DNA of 64,000 bases from the NCBI GenBank assembly GCA_002221725.1, contig NJFT01000015.1:248001-312000 (forward strand), in the 5' to 3' direction. Both the position numbers and the translations under genes were made by a program. Origin of the DNA: Scedosporium boydii. Its lineage: Eukaryota; Ascomycota; Sordariomycetes; Microascales; Microascaceae. The notes beneath the pieces are model-generated. The model was not told the origin of the DNA and made no database searches. It was given only the letters and a program-made list of their open reading frames with translations. Below are positions 34,547-46,356 of this stretch, in pieces; position 1 is the stretch's first letter; each line of letters starts with the position of its first letter.

Positions 34547-36279
34547 TTATTTTCTAACCTTCCTAGCATGCTTGACCAAATTTTCTATCACCCCCTCAAA
34601 CGCTTCTCTGTCGCCAATCTTTTCATCAGTCCGTTTTTGCCAGTACTCTAGAGCCTCCTTGGCCTTGGCTTCGAGTTGCGTCAGCCTCTCGAGATGGGTC
34701 TTGAGCTCCTCGTTTGTCATTCCGTCCAGTGCCTCGTCCGTCGTCGTACACAGTTGTTTTGCTGCCACGAGGTTAAGATCTGGTTCGGGGGGGGGTCCCT
34801 TGCGTCGTTGTGAGGTAGAAGGTTTCCCTTGCGAGTCGACGGATGTGGACGACGCATTGTTGCCGCTCTGTTTTAAGCGATTCACAGACCGGGAATCAGT
34901 AGACGTTCGCGGGGAGGCTGCCGATCCGGGGCGAAGAGATAGTGATGGGAGTACAAGCTTCTTTTGCTTCGAAGCCGGGAGGATCTCATCCAAGTCGACC
35001 GGGACGCCGAGTGACACCAGAAACAATCTCCTGATACGGGATCGAATCCAGTCTGGGGGAGACAAGGGGGGAGGTGCAACCAATTGGGACCAAAGTGATG
35101 CGCTTCTAGCGGTTAGGAAGACGGGTTGATCTTTCGAAACGGGAGGTAGTTGGGGGGTATCGTAATCTTCTGGAGGAAAGAGGTAATGAATATAAGGATC
35201 GAGTGCCTCAGTAACCTCGTCGGGTTCTAATCCTTCAAAGTCTGGAACAGGCTAATCGGACATTCAGTGTTAGCAGAATATACGACGGGGTTGACCAAGG
35301 TATTGGAGGCCTTACGAAAGGTAATATGACGGTAGGCGATGGAGGGGCCGCGGCGGGCGCGACTGGTACTGGCGCGGGCGTTGGCTCTGCCTGTTGAAAG
35401 CCATCTTCAAAATCGTCAAAGTCGGCATCTTCAGCTCCCTCCTCGAAGTCATCAAAGTCGTCCCCGAAGTCATCACCAAACTCATCCTGGCCATTATCTT
35501 GGTCTTCATCTCCCTTTTGTGTCTCGTCATCATCTGGCGAGCCTGGCTCGCTTATTGATTGTGTAGACCATACATCTTTTTCAGGAGCCGACGGACTTGG
35601 AAGGTTTAGATTTGGTGATGGTATTGACGTATCTACTGGGAAATGAAACTTCGTTAATGGAAAACACTCCACGCTAGTCGCATACTATAACATCAAATGG
35701 GTTTCTCCATGACCGTACCAGATTCGTTGCCATCGGCATTTGCGGGAGAGTCTTTAGACACTACAGTATTACCCTGCGCGCCTTCTGCTTCCTCATCGGG
35801 TTTCAACACAATATCAGGAATAGCATCCGCTTTCTGTTCCTTTGCCAGCCTCTCTTTAAACAAGGGGGAATGCGGCCCGGTTGCGCCAGTGGACTCGGTC
35901 ACAATAGTAAGGGGGACCTCTGGAGGCGTAGAGGGTGCGGGAGAAGGCTTCGGTATCTCCTCTGAGATGACGGCGATCTCGTCGGGTTCGGCGTCGCCTT
36001 CCCGCTTGCGGTAGGCCTCGGTTCCGGGAGTTTCGCCGTAGGCAGGATCGGTAGTCACCTTTTCAACTCTGGTTCTGGGGACTGGAGAGTTCGGGGAGGG
36101 GCTGGTCGGTGCGGATTTCGCATCGGAGAAATGGTCTTCTGAATCAGATGATTCTATTTGCATTTACGTTAGACAATGGGTATAACTTGATTTTAGGATT
36201 TGTATGTACCTAGGTCGTGAGCGCCGGGGTCTGTGTCGTCCGTCTTCCTCGGCGGAGCCAGCTTGTCTGGGGCAGTCAT
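34547..36279 (-). CDS. LAA2-like AP-1 accessory protein (DUF5102 family)
   Basis: Four exons (36279-36210, 36153-35719, 35635-35316, 35251-34547) join in frame to 509 residues. The N-terminal 270 residues are disordered: SSDSEDHFSDAKSAP, several S/T-P sites, and an acidic-phenylalanine cluster with repeated GDDFGDDFDDFEEG and FDDFEDGF. Such motifs are typical of clathrin-adaptor accessory proteins. The conserved part starts PVPDFEGLEPDEVTEALDPY and includes LWSQLVAPPPLSPPDWIRSR, RRLFLVSLGVPVDLDEILP and a coiled-coil tail. I recognise this as the fungal family of yeast YBL010C/Laa2, which links Laa1 to the AP-1 complex at trans-Golgi and endosomes. It is considerably longer than I recall for the yeast protein. 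Family assignment is from memory of the conserved core; function in this fungus is inference. Confidence 0.68.
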
Positions 36280-36609
36280 CGTGTATCAGGGGAAAGGATG
36301 TTGCTAAGGTCTTGAGTTTAGATTGTTGGTCGGCTCGGCTGCCGAATTCGTAAAACGTGATAATCTATCATTCCCCGAACCAAGAGAAGAGTAATCTTAA
36401 TACCGATTAGATTAGGTGAGAGATCCTCAAACAAAGGTCGCTAGTTCCGAGGCTAGGAGGTCATGATTACCTCCTCTATGAGGCAGCTTTCCAAGGCGTC
36501 GTCCCATCATGGGCACCGAAAGGTGGGGATAAACTTCGGAAAACAACCCCACACGGCGTTGTACCAATAAGTAGACTAATAGGAGAAGTTCCAATCACAA
36601 CCGGCACAA
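36280..36609. promoter_or_regulatory. Spacer between LAA2-like start and tRNA-Cys
   Basis: 330 bp between the LAA2-like start codon (minus) and the tRNA-Cys gene (plus), so it contains the LAA2-like promoter. No defined site seen. Confidence 0.45.
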
Positions 36610-36694
36610 GGACAGGTAGCTCAGTGGTAGAGCGGAAGATTGCAGCTCCACTGCAAGTATCTTTAGGTCGCGTGTTCGATCCACGCCCGGTCCT
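36610..36694 (+). tRNA. tRNA-Cys (anticodon GCA) with a 13-nt intron
   Basis: The 85-nt segment has an acceptor stem GGACAGG/CCGGTCC with one A-G mismatch at the fifth pair. The D arm is GCTC-AGTGGTA-GAGC, the anticodon stem GAAGA/TCTTT, the T arm GCGTG-TTCGATC-CACGC, and the discriminator T. The anticodon loop reads TTGCAG, then an extra CTCCACTGCAAGT, then A. Removing 13 nt after position 37 leaves a 7-nt loop with GCA and a mature length of 72. The intron contains CTGCAA, complementary to TTGCAG over 6 bp, as expected for the anticodon-intron pairing recognised by tRNA splicing endonuclease. Confidence 0.87.
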
Positions 36695-36695
36695 C

Positions 36696-36701
36696 TTTTT
36701 T
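36696..36701 (+). terminator. RNA polymerase III terminator (6 T)
   Basis: Six consecutive T begin two bases after the tRNA-Cys discriminator base. Confidence 0.75.
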
Positions 36702-39700
36702 GGCTTCATACTCTTTGTTCTCCTCCTTCCCCTTTTTGTCACATCTTCCTATCGATCTCTTTCTGCCCATCCCTTTAAATTATCTCCTTATTCCTTTTAT
36801 TCTGCTGTTAATTTCTTTTCCAAGGTTTATTATATTGATGTTGTTGAGAGTTTCTCCAGGTAAAATTCCCTCCTAGTTGGCTCTTCTAAGGCTCAATTAA
36901 GGCTGGGAACAGAAATCTGCTGTGCTCAATGATATTATCATATGGGATTGGGCATGCTGCTTTGAATGTTTGGATGTTGTGAAACCACAAAGTAGAATGG
37001 CATGTTTTGTGAATATTTCTAAATATTATCTTCATCCATCTATCTGGTGCCTATTGCCTATTTTCACGGTCCGAACACAGGGATGAAGAGAAGCCACAAT
37101 GCTGCGAACATGTTGACCCGCCGTTCAGTGGTCGAAACAAAGGGGAGTCGGGCCCAGACTTGCTCATCTATATCAAACATGCAACAGAGACCAGCGAACT
37201 AGGCTGGAATACCCAGATATCAAGTCCGCCGCAGCAGATTCGGAATGAGAAAGATTCTTTTCAAATTCGCTGAGAGCCTTCGAGTGTGTCCCAGCTGCAA
37301 GGGTCAAAGAGGCGAATGAAGACATTCGCGTAATAATACCGGGTATTACAATCTGTGGTAAAAATAGCAGTCTGTTCTACAGACGTCGTGGAGATCATGA
37401 AATTCAAAGTTCGGTCGGATTAGAGCACGCATGGACTCGCAATTATACCGGAGCCAAGGAAGAGGACTGTGTTGCTGGGCTGAACTCTCTTGGCACAAAA
37501 CTATATCCTCATACACTGCTTCGTCCATGGTGCGATCACAAGGGGGCAAGGCTTGGTCAGGCTAACTGCTAAAAATAGGACACCGTTCCTCTGGGCAAAA
37601 TTGTTTGCTCATTGTTAGACGAAGTGGGTGGGTGGTCAGATCCCTGGCGGTTGAGCAAGATCGATTCGAGTTTCTGGATGTCCTGCCCACCACTTCGTGG
37701 CTGGAAAGGTGCTAACTCGCCCAGATCCGGATATTAAGCTGTCAGATAAGGAATTTATTCGAGAAACATAACTTGGCCGAAAGGGCTGGATTTGAGATCT
37801 TTAAAGAGTTTGCGGCATATCCTGACCAGTCGGGCAAAGGCAAACTGGAGGTGGAGGGTCAGGGTACCCAGCCATCGCGAATGTTACCGTGCGCCGGGAG
37901 TAGATCAATATATCCAATGCGGACATCACAACCCTGATCCTTCATCAGGGTAATTACCTGCATGTGGCAGACATATTGGGATGTGCGAGATCCACGAAGC
38001 CAGGAACTCTCGGAATCAAGCAAGTTTCTGACGACATGCTTGATAAGGGCAGAGAGTAAGATCTACGATATTGCCTACGCATGTAAGCCGACATCTCGGT
38101 AAACTGCCTGATCTGCTGTGCCGTTCTGGAACTGTAAGTCCATAAGGAAAAAAGAAAAGCAGGAAATTTTCATCGTGAATGGCCCTTCGCGTCGCACAAG
38201 GAAGGCGCTTCATCACTCCGTCATTCGTGGACTCTCCCTTCGTGTTCGGCCCCCTCAGCCCCCCGGGTTCACCAAGGCCGAATCATCCTTCTCGTGATGC
38301 CACCGCCACTGGCACAATGCCACGTTCAGGATTTTTCTCCACGGTCCGGTTTCAGGACTAAAGAATTCAAGAAGATGGCCTTAGGATGAAAGCGGATTTT
38401 CTGGTCTCTTTTCGCTCTTTCTTTTCTCTCGGTCAAGTGTCCTCCCTGCGGTCGGACGGGCCATGGGCCATGGGACCCCGTCACATTTGAAGTTGTAGGC
38501 GGTTCGAAGAGGGAAAACGCCAAGAACAATTGATGGACGGGAAGTTTGTCGGGGGACTCGGGCGGGTGGGGTAGAATGAGACTGTAGTGCAGCACCGCAA
38601 GTTGAGCAGTGGCAGCGGATGAAAGCAAACTCATTGATAAACGAATACCACAAAACAAAGTACAAAGTGCATGTACCAACGCCCGCCCTTTGTCCTATTG
38701 TGTATTTTGTATGTACGTGATCCTGAGGTACTCACGTACATTTCGAAGCCAGCAAGTGCAACAGAGACAGCAAGCCCGGCTGGAGACTCGGGGTCTTGGT
38801 CGGAGAGGTTGAAGGTTGAATGCATGTGCAGCTAGAGCCAAGGCAGGTGGGGAATGCAACATGAGGACAATCCAAAAGTCGAGAGCGACACTCCCATTTG
38901 CTGTTTGCACAGCTCTTGCCGCCCTCACCTGCAGGCGCCGAGCGGGAATCACGTCGTCAAGCATCCTTATTGGCCAACGCAGATCGTCCAGGCTGGTCGA
39001 CTTTCGTGGTACCCCTGGAGATGGGTGGGGTGGTCAGCCAATGGAAGGCGCAGCTGGTGTAAGTCCGCATCTTCAAGAGGTGCTCAGCAGGTGCTCAGGA
39101 CTGCGATTGGCGCCGGGGATGCACGTTAATCCAGTGCAGGGATGTGACGAGCCGCCAACCACGTCCAAATGTTCCCGCTTCTGGACCTCCAGCCATCCCG
39201 GCATTCCAAAGGTCGGCCTGGACGCTGGCCATCCTCCCTGCTCTGCATCTGCGAAAGTACATTGGCGGTGACGCCCACGTCCTGCTGTGTTCTGTCAGAT
39301 CGAAACATGTCGTGCGATTTTAGAGGGAGTTGCTACTTCATAGACTCGGTCCACTCTAGCGCCCATCCTAGGGATGAATTTGCTCTCTCCGACATTACAG
39401 GAGCTGTGTGCTGCTGGGGGGCAAAAGATGAGAGAGCGAAGAGAAAGAGAGCGGTGGGAGACCACGGTGGGTGACCGGCAGGGTAGCAGTGATCATGTAC
39501 ACGACTCTCCCAATTCACGACAGATATGCAGAAGAGTGGACGCCTTTGCGATGGGGGCGATTCACACGCATTTTTTTTATTGAAGGTTGGCTTGGACATA
39601 TGAGGGGAATACATTGAAATCAAGCTGCATCCGGACGAAGGACGAAGTACCACTCTACCACTCTATCACTCTTCATAGCACTTTACATGCGAGGGATCAA

Positions 39701-40627
39701 AGGCCCGTCAGCAAAACGTGTGTTGGTTGTCTAATATCTGACTCTCACGCACCGCCCACCATCCACCGCCCTCGTACATAACCCCTCTTCTTCTTTCTTC
39801 ATCGCCTCGAGTTTTCTGCCGGATCTCCCTTTCGATCTCTTCTCCGATCCATCCCCTCCCCGAGTTATTCGTGGAATCAGCTTGTCTTGTCATCTTGTCC
39901 GCGCAATCCATGTCTGGTCTTGTTTGACCATCTCCTGCCGGCGCTTTCCCAGACGGCTATATTGCAAATCTCGACGGGGTCTTCCAGGTTACTTTTGGAC
40001 CGTCGACCAACCGGAAGCCGGCTCCAGCACGTCCCATCAGGCCCGGCGTCTATTTGCACCCCAATCGTTGGTGACCATCTTCGCCCTCTGCCTATCAGAG
40101 TAAGTGACCACCCTTCAATTGTTCCCCCCAAGGGCCCACCACCCTGTACCCTCTTCCAGAATATCCTATGTATCCTGTATGTGACGACGTGCTTTTCCCT
40201 TGGCTCCTCTCCCCTTTCGCTTTCATATCCCCATGGCACCACCTGTGGTCCTCCTGCAAATGCTGATATACCAATCCTAGCTCAGAACCGCCGGCTAGCT
40301 AATATAGTATTGATCTTCTCCCAGCGGCTACATCCCCAACACAAAACTGCTGCACCTCCCCCTCGCATTTTTTGATCTCTCTTCTAGACCTTCTTCTACT
40401 CCTCGGAAGCTGGTCTCTCCAAAAATTCTTCACTTTCTTTCTTTCTTCACAGGTTCTCCTGTCTTGCACGAACTCTTTTGAACACAGAGTGGTCTCAATA
40501 TACCGACGGCACAGCTGAGCTACTTACCATTCTTTATTCTTCGACCTCGTTTTGTTCTGTTATACCGCCCTCTTCTCCGAACTCCAAAAACTTCCCCCAA
40601 AAGACGCAACCCCAATTCGGACGTGCC
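36702..40627. other. 3.9-kb spacer, no gene recognised; leader of four-TM gene at its end
   Basis: The longest gene-free stretch in the window. Open frames (for example 38326-38679 minus, 38816-39271 plus, 39877-40242 minus) are short and lack domains. From about 39,750 the plus strand becomes strongly pyrimidine-rich, as expected for a long 5' leader of the gene starting at 40628. A candidate leader intron spans 40100-40452 (GTAAGT...CACAG). Confidence 0.5.
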
Positions 40628-42245
40628 ATGGCTATCCTAGACGAGAAGCGGCGACCTGCCGCCCTAAATCTTACTCCTGCCCGCTCCGGCTCTTCCAGCT
40701 CTTCCTCCTCCGACTCTTCACTAAAGCCTCCACGGACGCCACGATTCGCCGAAGCCACGTCCGTCCACTCTCCCATCGATGGCGATGGTCGCTCTCCCTT
40801 CGCCGACCCCGTAGATGCCTCGACAAAGCCTCAAGTAGCGGACGTCGGCTTTGGCTACATCACAACTCAGGAGGTAAACGCGCCGCCGCTGTCTCCTCGC
40901 TCTCCTCTTAAGAGCGCCATGAGGGTGCCCGGCACGCCAGGGAGGAGGCTCGACAACCCTCTGAGCCCCACGTTTCGCGAAGAGGATATGCTAGAGAAGA
41001 GGGAAGCCAGGACTGACAAGGAGCAGCAAAGAGACTTGGTAAGTCACCCCATCACCCCATCACCATGGACGGCAGGGAAATTTGAACTCGGGCAGGCTTG
41101 CTAACTTGGGCTCCCCCACCTGTAGAAAATCAAGGCGAGAGTACGCATGGCCAAGTTCGCGCTGAGGGGTGTCAACTTCAGCTGCAGTCTGATCATTCTG
41201 TCTATGCTCTCCGCTTCCTTCTCCATCTTCAATGCCACCAAGACGCTGCCTTCACAGAGTGGAATGCCGTCGTGGGCCAAGAACACGAACACCTGGCCCC
41301 AGAAGCTTGTGTTGGCTATGGCCTGTGTTTCTCTGACTGCCTGTATCATCGTCTTCCTCGCGTACTGCCGTGGTGGACATAGGCGCGCGGAAAAGGTCTC
41401 CACCTACTACACGATGTTTGCTATCGGCTGGTTCATTATCTCCATGATTCTCTGGGCCGTCACTGCTGCGCTCTACCAACACTCTCGGACAAGCAATAAC
41501 AACAAGGATATGTGGGGATGGTCCTGCCTCGAAAACAAGCGCGCCGATGTATACCAAGACAAGGTCGACTATGCTCTGATTTGCAGACTTCAGGTAAGGA
41601 GCTTTCCCTTCTTTTCCCTTTCCCAAGACAATGGAGACTAACAGCGCCTGGCAGAACTGGACCCTCATTTGCATCATTATCGAGGTTGTCATCGAAGTCA
41701 TCTGCATCACGCTTTACAGCATCGTCTTCTACCGATACTACACCAAGCGCCGACTCCACAAGTCGATGAACCTCCGAGACAAGGCCCGATCCGACCTGTA
41801 CCTCGCTCAACTTCGAACTCAGTCGGCTCCCAACACTCCCGGGTTTGGCCCCAAGTCCCCGGCATTTAGCCAATACGCTCTTTCTCCCCGCTTCCCTCCC
41901 TCGGCCTACCGCAACTTGTCCGACATTGAAGAGTCGCCCTTCACTCCTGGCAACCAATTCGCTGAGCCCAAGTCTGCCTTCGCTGAGAAGCAACAGTCCA
42001 CGTTCAAGTTGCAGGCGCCCCCAACGAAGGCACCCTCCGCCACCCCCAAGCTGCAAGGCGGAGCCTTCAGCTCGAGCCCCATCCAGACCAGAGCCCCCAC
42101 ACCGCCCGAACTCACTCGCCAACAGCATGCTCCTGTGGCGGCGGAAGAGCCCGTGTACGAGGCCGTCCCCATCCCCGGCGCATACGCCGATGCGGCGGTC
42201 AAGAGCCCACCACCTAACCAGACGACATTTGGCCAGGCGAGATGA
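40628..42245 (+). CDS. Four-transmembrane protein, conserved fungal type, function unknown
   Basis: Three exons (40628-41038, 41126-41593, 41655-42245) joined in phase 0 give 489 residues. The N-terminal ~140 residues are a disordered S/P/R-rich cytosolic-type region (Ser run at 24-32, several SP sites, RLDNPLSPTFREEDML). The core has four predicted membrane segments at about 153-172, 196-217, 232-253 and 295-318. There is a W-rich loop between TM1 and TM2, and a longer loop with DMWGWSCLENK between TM3 and TM4. A basic YRYYTKRRLHKS stop-transfer sequence leads into a ~170-residue P/S/T-rich tail with repeated SPR/SP motifs and AP-rich sequence. The plan suggests a plasma-membrane tetraspan with long cytosolic tails, possibly related to fungal fusion or MARVEL-like proteins. 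I cannot name the family. Confidence 0.8.
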
Positions 42246-43935
42246 TTCTTGTTTTGGTTTCTAATTTCATATGGAGCGGGTTCTCAAAATCTTAAAATGT
42301 GCGGGGCTGGAATGTTTTATCACGAGTGTGGGTTTTCTTCGGGTCCGGGACTCGCCCGGCAAATTTTCTTCTTCTCTTTCCTTTGTCTTTCCTTTTTCAT
42401 ATGGCGGAGCGAGCCCCGACTCCCGAATTTCACTGTCTACTATTATACCACATTTATTCTCGGGACTGGCGTTTTAGGAAGGGTTTAGGAAAGACCATTC
42501 TTTTATTTTCTTTCGACTCTTGATGCCTCGATTGGTTTTGTTTGTCAGGGACGAATTTTGGGAGGAAATCGTTTCGAGAGAGTATATATAACAGATAATC
42601 ACGACCTTTATTTTGTACAATGTACGGATCGAAGAATTTATAAAATATTTTCGTCAGCTTTCTTGAGCCTTTGTAGTAGCGTATGGCGAGGGGAACGTGA
42701 GTTTGAGCGAAGCAGGTCGGGGTTCGGGGAGATGCGCAGTTCTACATGTATGAAGTGTTAGACGACATGCAGGTGGATAGATGCCGTTTCACGATGATAG
42801 GCCGTCGGCTACTAAGACCGGCAACATCAACCTGGTCTTGTCGAAATCGCTCAGGTAAGGGCCCTCTAGGGGCCCTCAGTGGACCCCGAATAGCGTCGGA
42901 ACGGCACTATCCATGTGGCATGATGAGTGAAGAATCTGAATCAAAGCGGTCACGGCCCGGTCTCTGCCTCAGGTGACTTCTTGTTTTCACTCTTTTATGC
43001 TGCTGGCGGCTCAGGAGAGAAGACTAGTGGGTGGAGGCACGTGGAGGCGGGTCTGAGATGTGATATAGACGGGTGAAGCAGGAAGATATCTGAGGTGTCT
43101 CAATGCATGTCTGTCAAGCGGCTGGGTCTCAAAAGGATTCTCGACTTTGGCCTCTGAGTGTTAGTCGCTTTGGGGTTTGTAAATAGTAAAGCGAGAATTC
43201 GGAGGAGTTTGCAGAATAATGAGCTGAAAAGTACTTTGCAAAGCGTAAAGAAGTTCCTATTGAATGTAGATACTTGAGAGATCGATCTTCAAGAGGTCTG
43301 AGGCATTATACGAAGTGCGTACGCTACAACGTTAGAGTTCATGTTGCCTTGATAATGGGGTCTCCGAGCTGAACTGGGCCTGGGCCTGGATTATGTACGT
43401 AGCAAGAAAGGGATGATCTCGATCGAGTGAGGTACAAGTTACAAAGGATTCAGCCTGGCAAGTGGCACTGGGCTGACATTGGCCTCCCTCTATAGCGGGC
43501 AGTCTCTAGCGGCCCCCGACAGTGGCAGGCAAGGCGGCTGTCTCCGTTCGACTAAGGATCAAAAAATTATTTTCTCTCTGCTCGGCGACTGATCAATTGC
43601 TTGCTTTGAAGTACCAGATTAGTACGGAGTGGGAGTTGTCTCGTCTGAAAAATTCCTTTCCCTTCCCGTCTGACCTCCCGAAATCGATCAATTGCCTCAG
43701 TCTTGCTCCAGTTTCACTCCTCATCCTTTCAGGTCATAGGCAGTTGGTCATCCCGACCACCTAGAGAGCTGGCGAGCTGCATACAGTGATCCACGACAAC
43801 AGAGCAGCAGGACAGCAAGAGTGGGCACTGACACCACCAGGACAGCAACAGCGAAAAGCACACGCCAGAACAGCCAAACCTCGTTCATCCACAGCGGCGC
43901 ATTTTCCCGCGGTCTCGAACCGAAATACAAAAACA
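42246..43935. other. Spacer between four-TM protein and UMP kinase genes
   Basis: 1.69 kb. The first ~500 bp look like T-rich 3' UTR. A GGGCCC-containing inverted repeat lies near 42,859-42,876. Variants of the spacer motif occur at about 43,312 (TACGAAGTG) and 43,622 (TACGGAGTG). No gene recognised. Confidence 0.5.
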
Positions 43936-45289
43936 ATGGCCGTTCCTTTACAGCGACTTGCCGCTCGGCAAGCCTACAGCCCGTCAACTCGCGTATTGTT
44001 CCGATCCGCTGCAGCTCCGCGTCGCAATCCTGGCCTCGGCCACCGCTTTGTGCCCCGACAAACCTCGTGCGTCTCCTGCCTACAGCGTTCGTCCTTTTCG
44101 TTTCCTTCCGCCTCTCGACAATACTCGTCACAGCGCTCGTCGAATCCGACGCCACCCCGACCCAAGAAGGATCCCTATCGTGTCGCTTTCTGGCCTTTCG
44201 CTATCCTCATTGGTATTGCAACTGGTGCTTGGGTCTTGCTTGTGAATAATCGCAAAGGTACGTTTTTTTCCGTTCGTGCTTCTGTGTTGTATTTTTTTCT
44301 TCCTCCGTCTCCGTCTCTATCTTGTATATATAGCTTGTTTCATCTCTATATGGTTTGCGAGCTACCAAGTTTGTTTGGGTGTTCCTGCGCGCTTTATACG
44401 AGCGTGCTATGTGACATCATCCCAGAGCCTTTCCACTCGCCCAGCCCAAAGATATTTATTGGTGTTCTGTCCCCCCACAGGGATAGGGGATCCGTGAAGA
44501 CAAGGGGCGGCCAAGCTCAGGGGACAGCACATAATAAATTCACCATGCCGAGGCCACTCTCTCTTCACTTGCTATCACATCCCGCACTAACCACTCAACT
44601 CCTTTTTAACAGACATGAGCGCCCAACTTAAATCCGCCTCTAAAGAGGCCAACGACGAAACCCCACGCTTCAACGACTCCGACGTGACTGTCATCTTCGT
44701 CCTAGGCGGTCCTGGCGCCGGCAAGGGTACGCAGTGCGCCCGCCTCGTCGAGAAATACGGCTTCATTCACCTCTCGGCTGGCGACCTCCTCCGCGCCGAG
44801 CAGAGCCGCCCCGGCAGCGAGTTCGGCGCCCTCATCGACGACTGCATCAAGAACGGCGCCATCGTCCCCATGGAAGTTACCGTCAAGCTCCTCGAGAACG
44901 CCATGGAGGACGCCATGCGCCGCGACAACACCACCACCGGCCGCTTCCTCATCGACGGCTTCCCGCGCAAGATGGACCAGGCTCACAAGTTCGAGGATAC
45001 CGTCTGTCGCGCCCGCGCTGTGCTCTTCTATGATTGCCCTGAGGATGTGATGCAGACGAGGTTGTTGGAGAGGGGCAAGACGAGTGGTAGGGCTGACGAT
45101 AATGCCGAGAGCATCAAGAAGAGGTTCAAGACTTTTGTCGAGACGAGCATGCCCGTCGTTGATCTCTACGAGAAACAGGGTAGGGTTATCAAGATCGATT
45201 CTAGCCCTACGCCCGATGTTGTCTTTAAGAATACTTCTGAGAAGCTTGCTGCTACTTTGGGCAAGGATGTTATTCCTGTGTCTGCTTGA
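43936..45289 (+). CDS. ura6: UMP/uridylate kinase with mitochondrial-type N-terminal extension
   Basis: Two exons (43936-44257, 44613-45289) join in frame to 332 residues. Exon 2 encodes a complete UMP/CMP kinase: P-loop GGPGAGKGT (139-147), HLSAGDLLRAE, the NMP-binding segment with GAIVPMEVT, FLIDGFPRKMDQ, YDCPEDVM and LLERGKTSGRADDN. It phosphorylates UMP (and CMP/dCMP) in pyrimidine nucleotide synthesis. Exon 1 adds ~107 residues: an R/S/A/Q-rich, acid-free presequence and then a hydrophobic segment VAFWPFAILIGIATGAWVLLV (about 83-103). This looks like mitochondrial import plus a membrane anchor. Exon 2 opens with AC-ATG, so an internal Met (residue 109) would start a soluble ~224-residue form of normal family length. 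Both readings are compatible with the sequence. Confidence 0.92.
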
Positions 45290-46356
45290 GTACTTTGAGG
45301 GTCTGAGGATTTCATCCTTCTTGACCCCTTCCTTTATGTTTTTCAGCCAGGCAGACCTCCTCTCTAGACTCTTTTTTGTTTCTCATGAGTCCGAGCCTAT
45401 TATGCCCCCTTCCCTCCTCCTTCTTTTTCTTCTTCTTTCTTGTGATTATCTGTTTTATTTTGGCATTTCTTTGCGTATCTACATCAAGTCCTTGCGGCAT
45501 GTTTCCTTTTGTTTGTCATCACCAAAACCTTTTCCTTTTTTGGACTGTGGCCCCCCCTCCTTGCAGAACCCCCTTCTCTTCTGTGTAGGGAGGACAGAGG
45601 ATGCATAGTTGAGCATGGGCAGATGTACTTAAGAGTTGTAATAGCTGATAGATATCTAGATATTGTACGCCTATAGAGATGTTTGCCCTGTTATGGGCCT
45701 GCTTTGTATAGTCGTCAACTAGACACAATCAAGAAAATGACCCTACCTTCACTTGGACCTAATTATGGACTTGTCTTCCTCATAGTAGGAGGCCATATCT
45801 CACCAAGACCTCGAGTCCACAAAGAGGCCAGGCAACATCACAAGCAGCAACAGGACAGAGTAAACTTGTATAATTTCATTTTTGCTCCCTAGAACCAAGA
45901 ATGACGCCCTCTTCTTCAGTTCTTTCTCTCAAAAACTTGATGGGAACCCCGTCATTATGCGTGAAAACTAGACTGAAGAACAACTAAAAAGAGGGAGAGG
46001 AAAAAAAAAGAAACTAGAAAACTAGAAAAACTCAAAAAGGGAAAATAAAAAACACCAACAGACCCTTCCCACTCTATCACCAACCCCCATATATCCCTTT
46101 GAAACCTTTTATGAGATAAGCCCTTTCTGTCGTCATGGAACATCAACGTTTTTTTCATTCCTGGCTCATACTCTTTTTGCTTTTTTTGTGAGTTTATAAT
46201 AACACAGTTCCCAATATCTCCACTGAGAGTAGAGAAGATGCGGGAGCAGACATGGACGTTCAGGTTGGCAGAAGATGGGCTTTCAAGAACAAAATTTGAG
46301 AATGGAGACATTCTTTAGTTTCAAGATATCCCCTCTTATTTCTCCTTTCTTTTGCT
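45290..46356. other. Convergent spacer between UMP kinase and eIF3m genes
   Basis: 1.07 kb of presumed long 3' UTRs with T-rich and A-rich stretches. Frames here are low complexity. Confidence 0.55.

Noticed and set aside
36702..39750. Possible transposon or RIP-degraded element in the longest spacer
   Set aside because: I found no terminal repeats, transposase or reverse transcriptase motifs, or duplicated segments. Composition alone is not enough.
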